Source of the DNA: Bemisia tabaci
Taxonomy: Eukaryota > Arthropoda > Insecta > Hemiptera > Aleyrodidae
Direction: 5' to 3'
Length of the DNA: 64,000 nucleotides
Assembly: GCF_918797505.1 (NCBI RefSeq)
Contig: NC_092797.1
Span: 17,001,372-17,065,371, forward strand
Shown piece after piece: positions 34,712-43,997 of this stretch. The position numbers and the translations under genes were made by a program. A model generated the notes under the pieces. That model was given only the letters and a program-made list of their open reading frames with translations. It was not told the DNA's origin and did no database searches. Position 1 is the stretch's first letter. The number at the start of each line of letters is the position of its first letter.

Positions 34712-36051
34712 AGATCTGTGCGAGGACTCATGGTGATCGGCGTTGTATTCGAGAAGTTCAACCTGGGTTATCGGGGTTTACTGCGGTGGAACCCACGAGC
34801 GGGATTACCCTTCAGGAATCTGAATTGTCAGATTCCTGCAAATGCCTCAAATCTTTCGAACTTTTAAGTAACTCCTTGTAGAACTCCGTGTAGAGTTTGT
34901 TCACCGAATCGTCGCAGCAACTACAATTGAGTAACATATGATGCCTAACTGCGTGTTTGAAGGAGTTTCTTGGGCGACACTGTATACACAAAACCCTGCA
35001 TTAAAATTCAAGTTATCAATCTTCACAGAAAATCGCCCCGTGCCCGCAGATGCACCCCCCTCTCCCCAGCTTTATATGCAAACTTTGGTATTTCGGATCA
35101 AGATTCAACCCAAATTTCAGGTCAAGGCGTTTGAAGATGCCTGATCAGAGGCTTTGCGTGTAAGAGGGCGCGCAATAGACTGAAGCGATTGATTGCATTA
35201 ACCGTAAAATTTTCTATGAAGCACGTTGCTTTACAACGAAACTTTATTGTCAGTGCTGATATTTTTTAACTTTACTACCACTAAATTTAAACAATAATCA
35301 AGTATTAATCATAAATCCTATTAAGGCACTGCAACATTGATCAGGATTATATCTCGTTTAAGTGGTGCAGCTCTCAACTACGCGTTTGTTCCAAGCACCA
35401 TGTTTTCCCTTTTTTATCATTTTTTCCGCTCGCAGATCCCGTGACGTCATTCATTCTTTCTGGAAGTCGCAGGAATCGGAGGAAGTGCCTGCTTTGTTTG
35501 TATCCAAGCGGAAGAGGAGAGCTTAATGTACTAGAACGATGCTGGCCGCTGCGTATTCGGCGTTTCCCCGCTAATAACGCTGCCACGTTGCCTATTTTCG
35601 TGCAAAATTTTGTGTATTTTATGACAATTTATACGGCAGAAGATTTGTATATTCGCAAATTTGTCAACACTTAACGCAACGTCGCGTAGTGTTGACTTGT
35701 CCAGGTATTGTTGTGCCGTATCGTGCATTGACATCGAGTGGTCGTTTTGTTTTCGCGGTAATCATGGACGGGTTGTTCTGAAGCGTTTGGGCACTCCACG
35801 GACGGCAGACTTGGCAAACTTTCGGTCCACATTTCTCCATTTTTATCGGAGAATAACATTCAGGAAGTATCCCGGATCCGAGGTTATGTCCTGTAATCGT
35901 TTTTATAGTGATCGGGAACAGCACGCAGAAAAAAGAATCGTTGCTTTCGTATTGCGTATGGTGGAGCTCAGGTTTCACCTTCTTCTCTGGTTGTTGTAAT
36001 TATTATATTACTTTTATGGGAACAAATAATTAGGACCCGATATCAGCACCA
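34712..36051. other. No gene seen
   Basis: Bases 35660-36000 are open on both strands (112 and 104 codons), but without splice signals or recognisable protein features. The rest is AT-rich with no matched repeats. Confidence 0.4.
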
Positions 36052-36291
36052 CACTGGAAAAAAAAACACATCGGATTTAGAGTCCAGACTCTTGAAAACA
36101 TCGACAAGAAAAAATACTCTTGATTCAATCAGATTTAAGCTTAAATCAAGAACCCAGCCTCTTAATTTGAGCGGATTTCCTTTTGATTTAAGCTTAAATC
36201 TGATTGAATCAAGAGTCCTTTTTCTTGTCAATGTTTTCAAGAGTCTGGACTCTGGATCCAATGTGTGTTTTTTTTTTTTTTTTTTCCAGTG
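36052..36291. mobile_element. CACTGG-family MITE (240 bp, complete)
   Basis: Ends cactggaaaaaaaaacac and ...tttttccagtg, target duplication ca on both sides (36050-36051, 36292-36293). The centre carries 'ttaagcttaaatc' twice in opposite directions. This is the most regular copy of the family here. Confidence 0.9.
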
Positions 36292-36503
36292 CATTACATT
36301 GTTAGTGGGACTAAATTAGGGTCAGAACTGAGTAACGTACGCCGAAAACACCTTCTATTCATTGAATATTTCAGCCGGAATCAGTTTTTTTCCACTCTCT
36401 GGAACTTCGTCTTTTGTTTGTTTTCTTCGGAGATAGGCGCTTTCTGAAACAAGCGAATCAGTTACTAAGTCACCAAAAAAAGGAAAACTAACTGTTAGCT
36501 CAT

Positions 36504-37862
36504 AATAATAATAATATAATAATAATAATTTATTTTATTTGTAAATGCACATTTATAACGGCGAAAACAAACATGTCAAAATTAGTTAGGATATAAAAAA
36601 AAAAAAAAAAAAAAAAAAAATAAGGGAAAAGAGATTACAGAACTTAAGCTAAATATTCTGCTACACTATACAAACACTTGGCAATAAAAAATTGTTTTAG
36701 TACATTTAGAAAATTTGGGTCCCTGTATTTGGATTTCAGGTTTGCGGGAAGTTTTTCAAAAAATATTCGGCCGCGCCTTAGAGAGTGGCTGTTCCTTGTT
36801 GCGTTAGTCATGGCCTGGAATCTAGTGTTTATTTTATTATTACTGAGATTCGTAGGAGCTATAGAGCTATTCATATCAACTATAAAATTCGAAATGGACC
36901 TATAAATTACGAGGGAGGGAACGGATAGAATTTTGAGATCAATGAAATGATTTTTGCAGGACTCTCTTGGCGCTAATTTTAACATGGTTCTTAGAGCCTT
37001 CTTTTGGATGATGAAGACTTTTTCCAGGAGAGCAATTTTACAATTAGACCAAATAGTTACGCAATAGTTAATGTGGGACATAAATAGGGAGTGGTAAACT
37101 AACATTAGTACACTAATATCACAATATTTAGAGAGGACTTTAATTACAAATATGGCAGAGTGTAACTTGCTGCAGATGCTGTTTATATGGCTATCAAAAT
37201 TTAGCTTATCGTCCAAAAGAATCCCTAAGTACTTCAATATGGAGACCAATTCAATTTCTTGGTTGTCAATCAAGATGTTAAAGGAACCTACAATATTTTT
37301 GGTACTCAAAAGCATGTATTTAGTTTTGTCTACATTAAACTGGAAGAAATTCAAATCAGCCCATTGTCGGAAAATGTTCAGAAGAATAAAAACATCTATC
37401 TCTAATCTTGATAGATCCTTATTGCTAACCACAAAAAGCACATCATCGGCAAAAAGAAACATTATAAATAATGAGAGCACTAGGTTCAGAGATTTGGTTT
37501 TGACATACTGAGGCGCATCGTTGGCGAAGATTAGAAACAGGAGAGGTCCAATTACTGCTCCCTGTGGGATACCGCCTAAAATCTTAGCAAATTTGGACCT
37601 AAAAAAGGAACTACCATTGGTTATCTGAACATACTGATGCCTGTCTGAGAGGTAGCTGTAAATAAGATTGATAGCTGGTTCACTGAGTCCAAATTTCTTT
37701 AGTTTGATTTTCAAGAGGCCATGGTGGACGGAGTCAAAAGCCTTCTTTAGGTCTACTGCCACCGCAACTGAATATAATTTCTTGTTGTTGGTGAGAAGAT
37801 CATGGCAACGAGCGATGGCATTTTCGGTACTGACTTTTGGACGAAAGCCATATTGAAGCTCA
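36504..37862 (-). mobile_element. 5'-truncated non-LTR retrotransposon
   Basis: A minus-strand element containing the reverse transcriptase frame (36644-37861). Its 3' end is at about 36504, in a (TTA)n-type tail (36504-36532), and a 25-bp run (A on the plus strand, T in the element's sense) lies in the 3'UTR at about 36594-36619. The 5' end breaks off within the early part of the RT domain, as expected for incomplete reverse transcription. The simple-repeat tail argues for a CR1/Jockey/I-like lineage rather than an L1-like one with poly(A). Confidence 0.88.
36644..37861 (-). CDS. Partial reverse transcriptase of a non-LTR retrotransposon
   Basis: This is the ORF2 protein of a LINE-type element, which copies its RNA into DNA at a nicked target. 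About 405 residues are open without a frameshift. Motifs in order: LQYGFRPKVST at the start of the visible domain, DLKKAFDSVHH (motif A, catalytic Asp), GGIPQGAVIGPLLFLIFAND (motif B), FADDVLF (motif C, catalytic Asp pair), then DKTKYML and LKYLGILLDD, and a C-terminal thumb-like region. The endonuclease and the first RT block are missing. The open frame may continue to 37993 but those upstream residues do not look like RT and are probably flanking sequence. The motif style fits the CR1/L2/Jockey group; the exact clade is uncertain. The intact frame suggests a young insertion. Confidence 0.92.
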   Translation of the reverse strand, partial: ELQYGFRPKVSTENAIARCHDLLTNNKKLYSVAVAVDLKKAFDSVHHGLLKIKLKKFGLSEPAINLIYSYLSDRHQYVQITNGSSFFRSKFAKILGGIPQGAVIGPLLFLIFANDAPQYVKTKSLNLVLSLFIMFLFADDVLFVVSNKDLSRLEIDVFILLNIFRQWADLNFFQFNVDKTKYMLLSTKNIVGSFNILIDNQEIELVSILKYLGILLDDKLNFDSHINSICSKLHSAIFVIKVLSKYCDISVLMLVYHSLFMSHINYCVTIWSNCKIALLEKVFIIQKKALRTMLKLAPRESCKNHFIDLKILSVPSLVIYRSISNFIVDMNSSIAPTNLSNNKINTRFQAMTNATRNSHSLRRGRIFFEKLPANLKSKYRDPNFLNVLKQFFIAKCLYSVAEYLA

Positions 37863-38227
37863 ATTTTTTCCGATTTTGCTTTCAAAGAGTAATGCCTTCC
37901 GCAAATTTGACAACCGTGGCTTATGCTCCGATACTCCATAAGAAATCCTGATTTATGAGATCGCATAGGTATAAAACCTCGGCTAGGCGGCATTTATAAG
38001 TATTTTAGCGGCGCGGCCGTTAAATTCGACCGCGCTTGTTACCTGCATATGCCCAGCAACTTTGAAACTTATGACCCCTCTGCCATTACATTGCGCTTTT
38101 CAGTAATCACGTCATTCGCTTATTCAGATACATACAGATTTGAATTGTTGGTGATAAAATTGTGTATGAATGGCGTCGTTTCGTCAAACTATCATTCGAC
38201 TAACGAATTTTATAAATTTTGTTGCAG

Positions 38228-38317
38228 GAGTGCCAAAATCTGATGGAGGAAAACAAAAGGCTCGAACAAGCGGCATCTGAGGATTCCATCCACACTTTGC
38301 AATGGCAACTTAAACAG
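38228..38317 (+). CDS. Coiled-coil protein, internal exon (first one recognised)
   Basis: Exon of 90 bp between ttttgttgcag and cag|gtaaat, phase 0 at both ends. It encodes 30 residues beginning ECQNLMEENKRLEQA and ending TLQWQLKQ, with the Leu/Glu/Lys heptad character of a coiled coil. It joins in frame to the exon at 43873, whose TESNRQMYRAVMEQ continues the helix. Further exons must lie upstream, but I could not identify them with confidence in the repeat-filled first 38 kb. The combined six exons give about 315 C-terminal residues. I cannot name the family; a centrosomal or cytoskeletal scaffold (centrosomin-like, for instance) is a guess from character only. Confidence 0.78.
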
Positions 38318-38594
38318 GTAAATTAATGAGACAATTGGAAACATGAATCTAAAGTCGAGATGCCCTGGCTTATTTTCGCGTATTTTCTTTTTATTTCGTA
38401 CTTTGATTTTTTTTAAAGAACGAGAAATGAGTTTTGAAAACATACCTATTGAGATATTTTGCTCTGCCAAAAACGGAGCTACACATTTTTCTGTTTCTCA
38501 TTGGATAAGAAATGATAGTTTCGAAAAATTTTGAAACATTACTTTCTCATCCAACTCTTTTTAGAATGTGCCATCATCGTTTCAGTACGAAAGA

Positions 38595-38850
38595 AGTGCC
38601 GTACTAAGGAAAAACGCCGTATGAACATTCGAGGTTTGCCAACTTTCCGCGGACAAAAATGTATTTCTGAGGAAACTTGTTCATATTTTTCCTTGGAATA
38701 TTCAGATATTTTAGATTAAGTTGCGAAAAAAAGTGTCTGAAAAGTTTGAAAGAAACCAATCGCAATATCTCCAGTTAATTCGCTTTTTATTGAAGTAAAT
38801 ATGGCAACGTCTGAAAGCTCTTCCGGCATTTTTTTACGTAGCACGGCATG
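38595..38850. mobile_element. Family N MITE, copy 5
   Basis: Begins agtgccgtactaaggaaaaa, contains 'cgccgtatgaacattcgagg', and ends 'ttttttacgtagcacggcat'. Uninterrupted and moderately diverged. It lies in the intron just after the exon at 38228-38317. Confidence 0.84.
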
Positions 38851-40070
38851 GTAGGTGCTTTTATGGATAAGTCAAAAATAGTAGTTTCAATTTCAAGATA
38901 AAGTCAAGATGTAACAAGACTCGCTAATGCAAAATGCAATCTGCACTCAAGCCAAAACTGGCAACTCAGCAATGTATGGTGCCGCCCACAGTACGTACAT
39001 TCCTGCATTCTTCTTAGTATCGCTAAATTTACGCGGCGCATACGAAACAATACACCCCTTTCTCTCCACCCTTCTCCCCTCCTACGCAGCGTGGACCAGG
39101 AGCCTGAGCATCTTGCCTCGTCTCCGCACAACCCCTTCGCCCGGGGATATCCAGATTTCCACCCCTTCCCCTCCGTCCGACGCGGCCGTCGGAGGGTGGT
39201 CGCTGCCCGCGGGTAGGGGTAGCGCTGACCACTGGTCTTGACCTTTGACTAATCAGATTTAAAATCAGTTCCTCATTGCCTCCGGTGTGTCAACGTGTCC
39301 CGATCGGTGATTAGCGCTCTCGAGTGCAGTGATATTCCTCGTGCGAATTCGACTTTTGGCCGTGTTTGAATTGGAGACCGATCGTTTCGTTCAGTGATAT
39401 TTTTCTATCTGCCGGATTTTGAATCAGTTTTGAACCTCTCAGTGAACTACCTCGCAGTGATTTTAGACCCTTGTCACTGATCGTGAATCAGTACCTTTGC
39501 TCGAGAAGAACTCAGTTTTGCCGTTCGTGTTGTTTGTATTTTGTCACGTGACTTTTCCGAAACTTTTGTGACTACTGCGGAAAGTATTTTTCAAGATCTT
39601 GGTGCGTGTGCGTTTGGAATTCTAAGTGATATCTCACATTGAATCAATAAGTTTTGTTTCACGGGTTTTCGTCTCATTTGTCTTGTTGTGCGGAAGTGAC
39701 TAAAAATCGTGCCAGATTTTGATTACTTTTGGTTTCCTTTCTTTTTCCCGTTCTCGAAGTAATTTTCCGTATTACATGTGCAACATTACCTAATTTTGCT
39801 CTTCGAACAATAGGTACTCTTGCCTTATTTTAACTAAAATATTGAACTGCGTTTATTCTCTTCATAAATTGTGCATCCACTTTTTTAACTTGTGCGCGTC
39901 TCCAAACAAATCGTCGAAAAATAATTTTTTAAAAGTTGTGTTTGTTTATAACTCATTCACTCAATCTACGGAAGTGCGTTGATTTCTGAAAGATCTCTTC
40001 TTGCATCGTGCAAGTTTTTCAAAGTGAATTATCTACTGACGTTTTTTTGTTCGTCTGTTCATCTTCGAGA
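38851..40070 (+). promoter_or_regulatory. Upstream region / probable 5'UTR of the 124-codon gene
   Basis: Bases 39050-39240 are GC-richer. From about 39300 the sequence is unlike the surrounding repeats: it has recurring 'cagtgat' words (for example 39340, 39394, 39455) and no matched MITE up to the start codon at 40071. This fits a promoter followed by a long 5'UTR, but no TATA box or splice site can be assigned with confidence. An alternative start for the host coiled-coil gene is also possible. Confidence 0.35.
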
Positions 40071-40445
40071 ATGGTTCGAATCAACCCCGACGAACGGAAC
40101 TTCAAATTGTTTGTAACGAACTTGTTCCACGATTTCACGATCAAGTCGACGCGTTACTTTTTCTCGGGCAAGTGCATCCACTTCAAGTACAAATCCCTTG
40201 GATTCTGCCCGCGGACGAAGGAAATCCACGCGGACTCGGAGTCGACGATCCTGGTGGTGAACTACAGCACGAAGACCTACTACATCGATTGCGACCACGT
40301 CGAGTGCGAAACAGAGAAGCTGCGCCGTATGTGGTGTCCCCAGGCCGACGAGAAGTACATCCCTGTCGAGTTTTGGAACTGCCTCGATTCCAACGTCGCC
40401 CGCATCGAGTACTCGATACGGCAGCAGAATCACGCCAGCTTGTAA
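40071..40445 (+). CDS. Intronless 124-aa protein of unknown function
   Basis: The frame starts at an ATG in a strong context (gagaATGg, A at -3 and G at +4) and ends with TAA at 40443. Codons are strikingly GC-ended (ttc, aag, atc, gtc, cgc) in an AT-rich neighbourhood, the best coding signature in the window apart from the DNAAF3 exon. The product begins MVRINPDERNFKLFVTNLF and has six Cys, including a CDHVEC pair and two further Cys near the C-terminus, several Trp/Tyr/Phe, no signal peptide and no membrane segment. It lies inside an intron of the coiled-coil gene, on the same strand, and a MITE begins about 65 bp after its stop. I do not recognise the family. Retrogene, orphan gene and horizontally acquired gene are all possible. 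Confidence 0.72.
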   Translation: MVRINPDERNFKLFVTNLFHDFTIKSTRYFFSGKCIHFKYKSLGFCPRTKEIHADSESTILVVNYSTKTYYIDCDHVECETEKLRRMWCPQADEKYIPVEFWNCLDSNVARIEYSIRQQNHASL

Positions 40446-40509
40446 CTACAGGTTCGATCATTATCTCCTCCTTCAATATTTTGTCACTTTCCGGCCAAAG
40501 TATCACTAG

Positions 40510-41036
40510 AGTCCCTTTATACTGCACTGGAAAAAAACACATTGGATCTAGAGTTCAGACTCTTAAAAACATCGCAAGAAAAAACACTCTTGATTCAATC
40601 GGATTTTTGCTTAAATCAAGAACCAAGCCTCTTAATTTGAGTGGATTTCCTTTTGATTTAAGCAAAAATCTGATCGAATCAAGAGTATTTTTTCTTGTCG
40701 ATGTTTTCAAGAGTCTGGACTCTAGAGCCAATTTTTTTTCCGGTGTGAGAGTTAAGACAACCCCCGCCATGGAGTCACAACTGGGAATAAAGCTTACACA
40801 GAATGATAGTTTTTCGCAATCTTTGATCGGCACATTGTCAAATTCCTTTCTCCGTTCCTTCTCTCATTCCACTCGTTCCTTGCCGAACCCGAATTCCCCA
40901 GTCCATTCCAGATTATAATCTTTGCAATTGGTGAAAATGTAATCTTTATTACCGTTTTTGACACTGTGGAGGCCTAAAATACGGGAACCAATCAGAAATG
41001 GATGCACATTGTCTTGACTCTCAGTATAAAGGGACT
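40510..41036. mobile_element. AGTCCCTT-type MITE broken by a CACTGG-family insertion
   Basis: The left terminus agtccctttatactg (40510-40524) resumes at 40746 as tgagagttaagacaa; the right terminus is gtcttgactctcagtataaa + gggact (41011-41036). The interior matches the unbroken copy at 22842-23136 in reverse orientation. Without the insertion it is about 300 bp. Confidence 0.82.
40525..40745. mobile_element. CACTGG-family MITE nested in another MITE (221 bp)
   Basis: Ends cactggaaaaaaacacatt and ...ttttccggtg, target duplication tg on both sides (40523-40524, 40746-40747). It interrupts the terminal repeat of the element at 40510-41036. It starts 79 bp after the stop codon of the 124-codon gene, so it could fall in that gene's 3'UTR. 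Confidence 0.9.
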
Positions 41037-41039
41037 AAC

Positions 41040-41212
41040 TATCACAAGCGCCATGCAACGTTTAAAAATTCTCGCCACCATTTTATTTTTTACAGAGAAA
41101 TTGTTGGTTGAAGAAATTTCAGTGGAATTTTCAAACAGATTTAACCACGACTTCTCTGTAAACAAATAAAATGGCGGCGGAAATTTTTAAACGTCACATG
41201 GCGCTTGTGGTA
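41040..41212. mobile_element. TA-flanked inverted-repeat element (173 bp)
   Basis: The left end tatcacaagcgccatg and the right end catggcgcttgtggta are complements with one mismatch, followed by arms 'cgtttaaaaattctcgcc' and 'cggaaatttttaaacg'. Part of the arm (tttaaaaattc...cattttatttttt) resembles the 259-bp TA-flanked family at 10446, suggesting a distant relationship. Confidence 0.8.
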
Positions 41213-41227
41213 CTTTGATCGGAAGGG

Positions 41228-41378
41228 GACGATTTGAACTGCATTTTGCGATTTGGATCTATAAATTCTGGCTCGTTCGAAAAAACACTTATGTGCATGG
41301 GGAAACTGATGGCACATACGTTGTTTTTAAACCGGCCGCAATTTATAGTTCTTAATTGCAAAATGTAGTCCATTTACT
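41228..41378. mobile_element. AACTGCATTTTG-type inverted-repeat element, copy 1
   Basis: The left arm gaactgcattttgcgatttgg, then 'ataaattctggctc', is mirrored by 'gcaatttatagttcttaatt' and gcaaaatgtagtcc on the right. A related, longer-armed copy is at 61576-61727. Confidence 0.65.
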
Positions 41379-41498
41379 GAAGCTCTTGCATGTGTCAGGA
41401 ATCCGCGATTTAAGCACTGATTCGTAAGTGAAAGAGCGACGCCAAAAACGACCGTTTTTTGCACAATTTGGGCCAGCGGGGATTTTTCTGAAACATAA

Positions 41499-42049
41499 TG
41501 TGGTTTAATGATTTTAACCTCCGTCGCGCCGCGCAGACCGCACCGTGTTTGGCGCAGTGCGTGAAGTATTCATGCATTCTTGCAGGCGCTATCCGTCTCA
41601 CGCTGACCGCAGTGACCGCACTGTGTTGGGTGCAATGCTTGAAGTATTCGTGCAGTCTTGTAGGCGCTAATATGTGTTACATGTCAATCGATCGCCGCGC
41701 CGAGGGCATCTTCTTTTCATCTCAAGTCCTCGTCATCATTTCTCTCCAAGTCGCGCCGTTCCAGGCAAAATTGCGTATTTGGTTTCTCTCTTAACTCGAC
41801 TAATTGAAGGTGCTGTCACTTGTATCACTGAAAGACGACAAAATTAGAAATTACTATACTCTCAGGAAATGAGAGATTTTGTCGCCTTTTTTAGTTCGTA
41901 ATGTTTTTCTTCTTTCTAAATCCTTTTTTTTAATCCTCCTTTCTATTCAAATTTTTTTTATACCTACATTTAAAAAAATTGCAAAGCCGCCCCCTAGATT
42001 TGCCGCCATGGGCCGCGGCCCATGTGGCCACCCCCTTAATCCGGCCCTA
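41499..42049 (-). mobile_element. hAT-like element, copy 2, truncated
   Basis: The right end reads ggccacccccttaatccggccct, the reverse complement of the start of copy 1 at 1984. The internal 'gcgctat..tcacgctgaccgca' / 'cttgtaggcgct' repeats are present. The other terminus is missing: similarity begins abruptly near 41499 (gtggtttaatgattttaac). Confidence 0.82.
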
Positions 42050-42197
42050 GTCCCGGGTCACTTAATGCCAAACCAAACCAAAAGTTTTTCCGACCTCTTC
42101 AGAATTTGATGAAATTTGTTGTCTACGCTTACTCTTTTCCTTCGGCTGATTCCAAAAATTTGATTTTTCAATGTTTTCGTCCACCAGTTGAACTTTT
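42050..42197. other. Short non-coding spacer
   Basis: AT-rich sequence between two mobile elements; nothing recognisable. Confidence 0.4.
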
Positions 42198-42669
42198 CTT
42201 GAGCTTTAAGGTAATTCGATAAACGCCATATTTTGTGTCAAAACGACATATGTGATACACCGCATCGATTCGTTCCATTTTTCCAGCTACTCGTCATTTT
42301 CCTCGAATTTTGAGATCGCAATTCTGTTGCCAGGAGGCTAAAGAATTCACATATTAATGTTGACAATTGCAAATTCAACGTATTAAAGGCGTGGTTTTTT
42401 CAGAGGAAAAATGTCGCATTCGAGTGCAGTTTCGATATCAGTGTCGAATGCGATATTTTTTCTCTAAAAAAACCACGCCCGTAGTATGTTGAATGTGTTT
42501 GTGAAAATTGGTAAGTGAATTTTTCCCCTAACAACGGAATTTCAATCTCAAAATTCGAGAAAAATGACGAGTAGCTGAAAAAAATGGAGCAAATCGTTGC
42601 GATGTATCGCATGTCGTTTTTACGCAAAACATGGCGTCCATCGAATCACCTATCACCTTAAAGTTCGAG
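42198..42669. mobile_element. Long-armed inverted-repeat element with an inner palindrome (472 bp)
   Basis: Arms of roughly 120 bp: left cttgagctttaaggtaattc onward through 'cagctactcgtcattttcc' and 'cgaattttgagat'; right arm carries their complements (atctcaaaattcg, aaaaatgacgagtagctg, caccttaaagttcgag). The centre has a second palindrome around ggcgtggttttttcagagg (42390) and tctaaaaaaaccacgcc (42464). Long arms and small size suggest a fold-back or Mutator-like MITE; no clear target duplication. Confidence 0.8.
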
Positions 42670-42812
42670 TAAAATAACGGAGGTTATAGCCCCTTCAAGT
42701 ACCCGTATTATTGGAACCGTTTATTTGATCTGAACCGTTCTGGTGCCGATTAAAATCTCTTGAAACTGTCTCTGTACGTATGTGCACCAAATAATTCAAC
42801 TTTAGGTTTTTG

Positions 42813-42816
<4 letters not shown>

Positions 42817-42855
<39 letters not shown>
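42817..42855. repeat. Poly(A), 39 bp
   Basis: Thirty-nine consecutive A on the plus strand; no retroposon body is recognised directly upstream. It lies in the intron between the exons at 38228 and 43873. Confidence 0.95.
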
Positions 42856-42859
<4 letters not shown>

Positions 42860-43123
42860 AAAATTGAAGTATCTTAAGAAAGGGCGCATAAAATCCTTCG
42901 AATTTTTTTTACAGAGGTCGATAATATTTTGAAACACCTCCGAAAGCACGGCCGACGCGAGGGCGGTGCGCGGTGGTACCTTGTTTTCAAATTTTGAATC
43001 GTTCGCGGCTCATCATGATGACGATGCATCGCTCGCGATCGGACCGGTGCATCACTCGAGCTATCACGCGACGCCACAGACGTTTGGTTGGAATGACGCT
43101 CAATCGGCGTCGTTGTTCACGAA

Positions 43124-43195
43124 TCCGGTATGGTCTAGTGGCTAGGATACCTGGCTCTCACCCAGGAGGCTCGGGTTCGATTCCCGGTACCGGAA
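43124..43195 (+). tRNA. tRNA-Glu (anticodon CTC)
   Basis: A 72-nt cloverleaf without introns. The acceptor stem tccggta pairs fully with taccgga (43188-43194) and the discriminator is A. The anticodon stem cctgg/ccagg encloses ctctcac, giving anticodon CTC (43157-43159), which reads GAG. The T arm has ggttcgattcc (B box) and the D arm 'ggtctagtggctaggat' (A box), both as in animal tRNA-Glu. A T-run follows 4 bases later. It lies on the same strand within an intron of the coiled-coil gene, so it is presumably transcribed separately by Pol III. Confidence 0.93.
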
Positions 43196-43198
43196 TAA

Positions 43199-43203
43199 TT
43201 TTT
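43199..43203 (+). terminator. Pol III terminator of tRNA-Glu
   Basis: Five consecutive T four bases after the tRNA discriminator base, the normal stop signal for RNA polymerase III. Confidence 0.75.
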
Positions 43204-43872
43204 ACAGCAGTCTGCCCAAGGCTCCTTTACAGGTCCGTACAGTGCATTACAGATGATCTCGCTTACTAACGCAATATACCCTCGCGCGCCCCCTGACTTT
43301 AAAGGCTCTCATTTTTTGTCAGAGTCATATCTAGAGACCCGCGGGGCTTATTTTTATAATTTTTTATGATTTCCAGATCTAACCACGCTTACCAATAAAA
43401 AATGCCCCCTGACCTCAAAGGCTTCCAGTTTTCGTCCGAATCATATCTAGGGGATGATTTTTAATGATCTCTAGATGAGCCACTCAAAGCTGTTTTTTTA
43501 CGTCTTCGCTTTCCTTGCTGGGAGAGGAAATATTATCACCCTTAAAAAATTAAAAAAATTATAATAATAATTAAAAGAAATGTATGTGTTTAAAGGCACG
43601 TGGAATAAAAAAAAAACATACTTGTTTTTGTGTGCGTAACTATATTTTCTCTGATTTTTCTTAAAGGGGACGTCTTTCTAATTCAATCCGTAAACCTTTT
43701 CCGATATTTTTCATCCCCTCTAAACGTCTCATAAAATACATAACTTGATGAATCCAAAATATTTGTAAGGATACCTACATTTATTTACCAAATTTGAAAC
43801 TGTCGATGATGCAAAATTACCCTCGTGTTTGATCATTATTTTACTAATTTTTTTTCGTTTCTTTATGTGCAG
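43204..43872. other. Intron sequence
   Basis: The last part of the intron before the exon at 43873. It contains two copies, about 120 bp apart, of 'ccccctgac..caaaggct' followed by 'gtc(a/c)ga(g/a)tcatatctag' (43290-43340 and 43405-43450), a small tandem duplication. Nothing coding. Confidence 0.6.
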
Positions 43873-43997
43873 ACTGAATCCAATAGGCAAATGTACAGAG
43901 CTGTCATGGAGCAGGTCGCCAAATTCCTTGATCGAGTTCATAAGACTTTTGACGGAAACCAATGTAAAATGAACACCCCGACCAAAATTAGAAATAG
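43873..43997 (+). CDS. Coiled-coil protein, exon
   Basis: Exon of 125 bp from tttatgtgcag to aatag|gtgagt. It enters at phase 0 and ends two bases into a codon. It encodes TESNRQMYRAVMEQVAKFLD followed by RVHKTFDGNQCK, an amphipathic helical segment continuing the coiled coil of the preceding exon, then a basic linker. The split Arg codon is completed by the first base of the exon at 44702. Confidence 0.85.

Noticed and set aside
35661..35999. 112-codon frame with an opposing 104-codon frame
   Set aside because: Both strands open in one patch, no family resemblance, no splice-site support.
37862..37993. N-terminal extension of the RT frame
   Set aside because: The frame stays open but residues before LQYGFRP do not resemble RT; probably flanking sequence after 5' truncation.
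40172..40918. 248-codon frame overlapping the 124-codon gene
   Set aside because: It is an out-of-frame shadow that runs on into the CACTGG MITE; the 40071-40445 frame has the better start and codon pattern.
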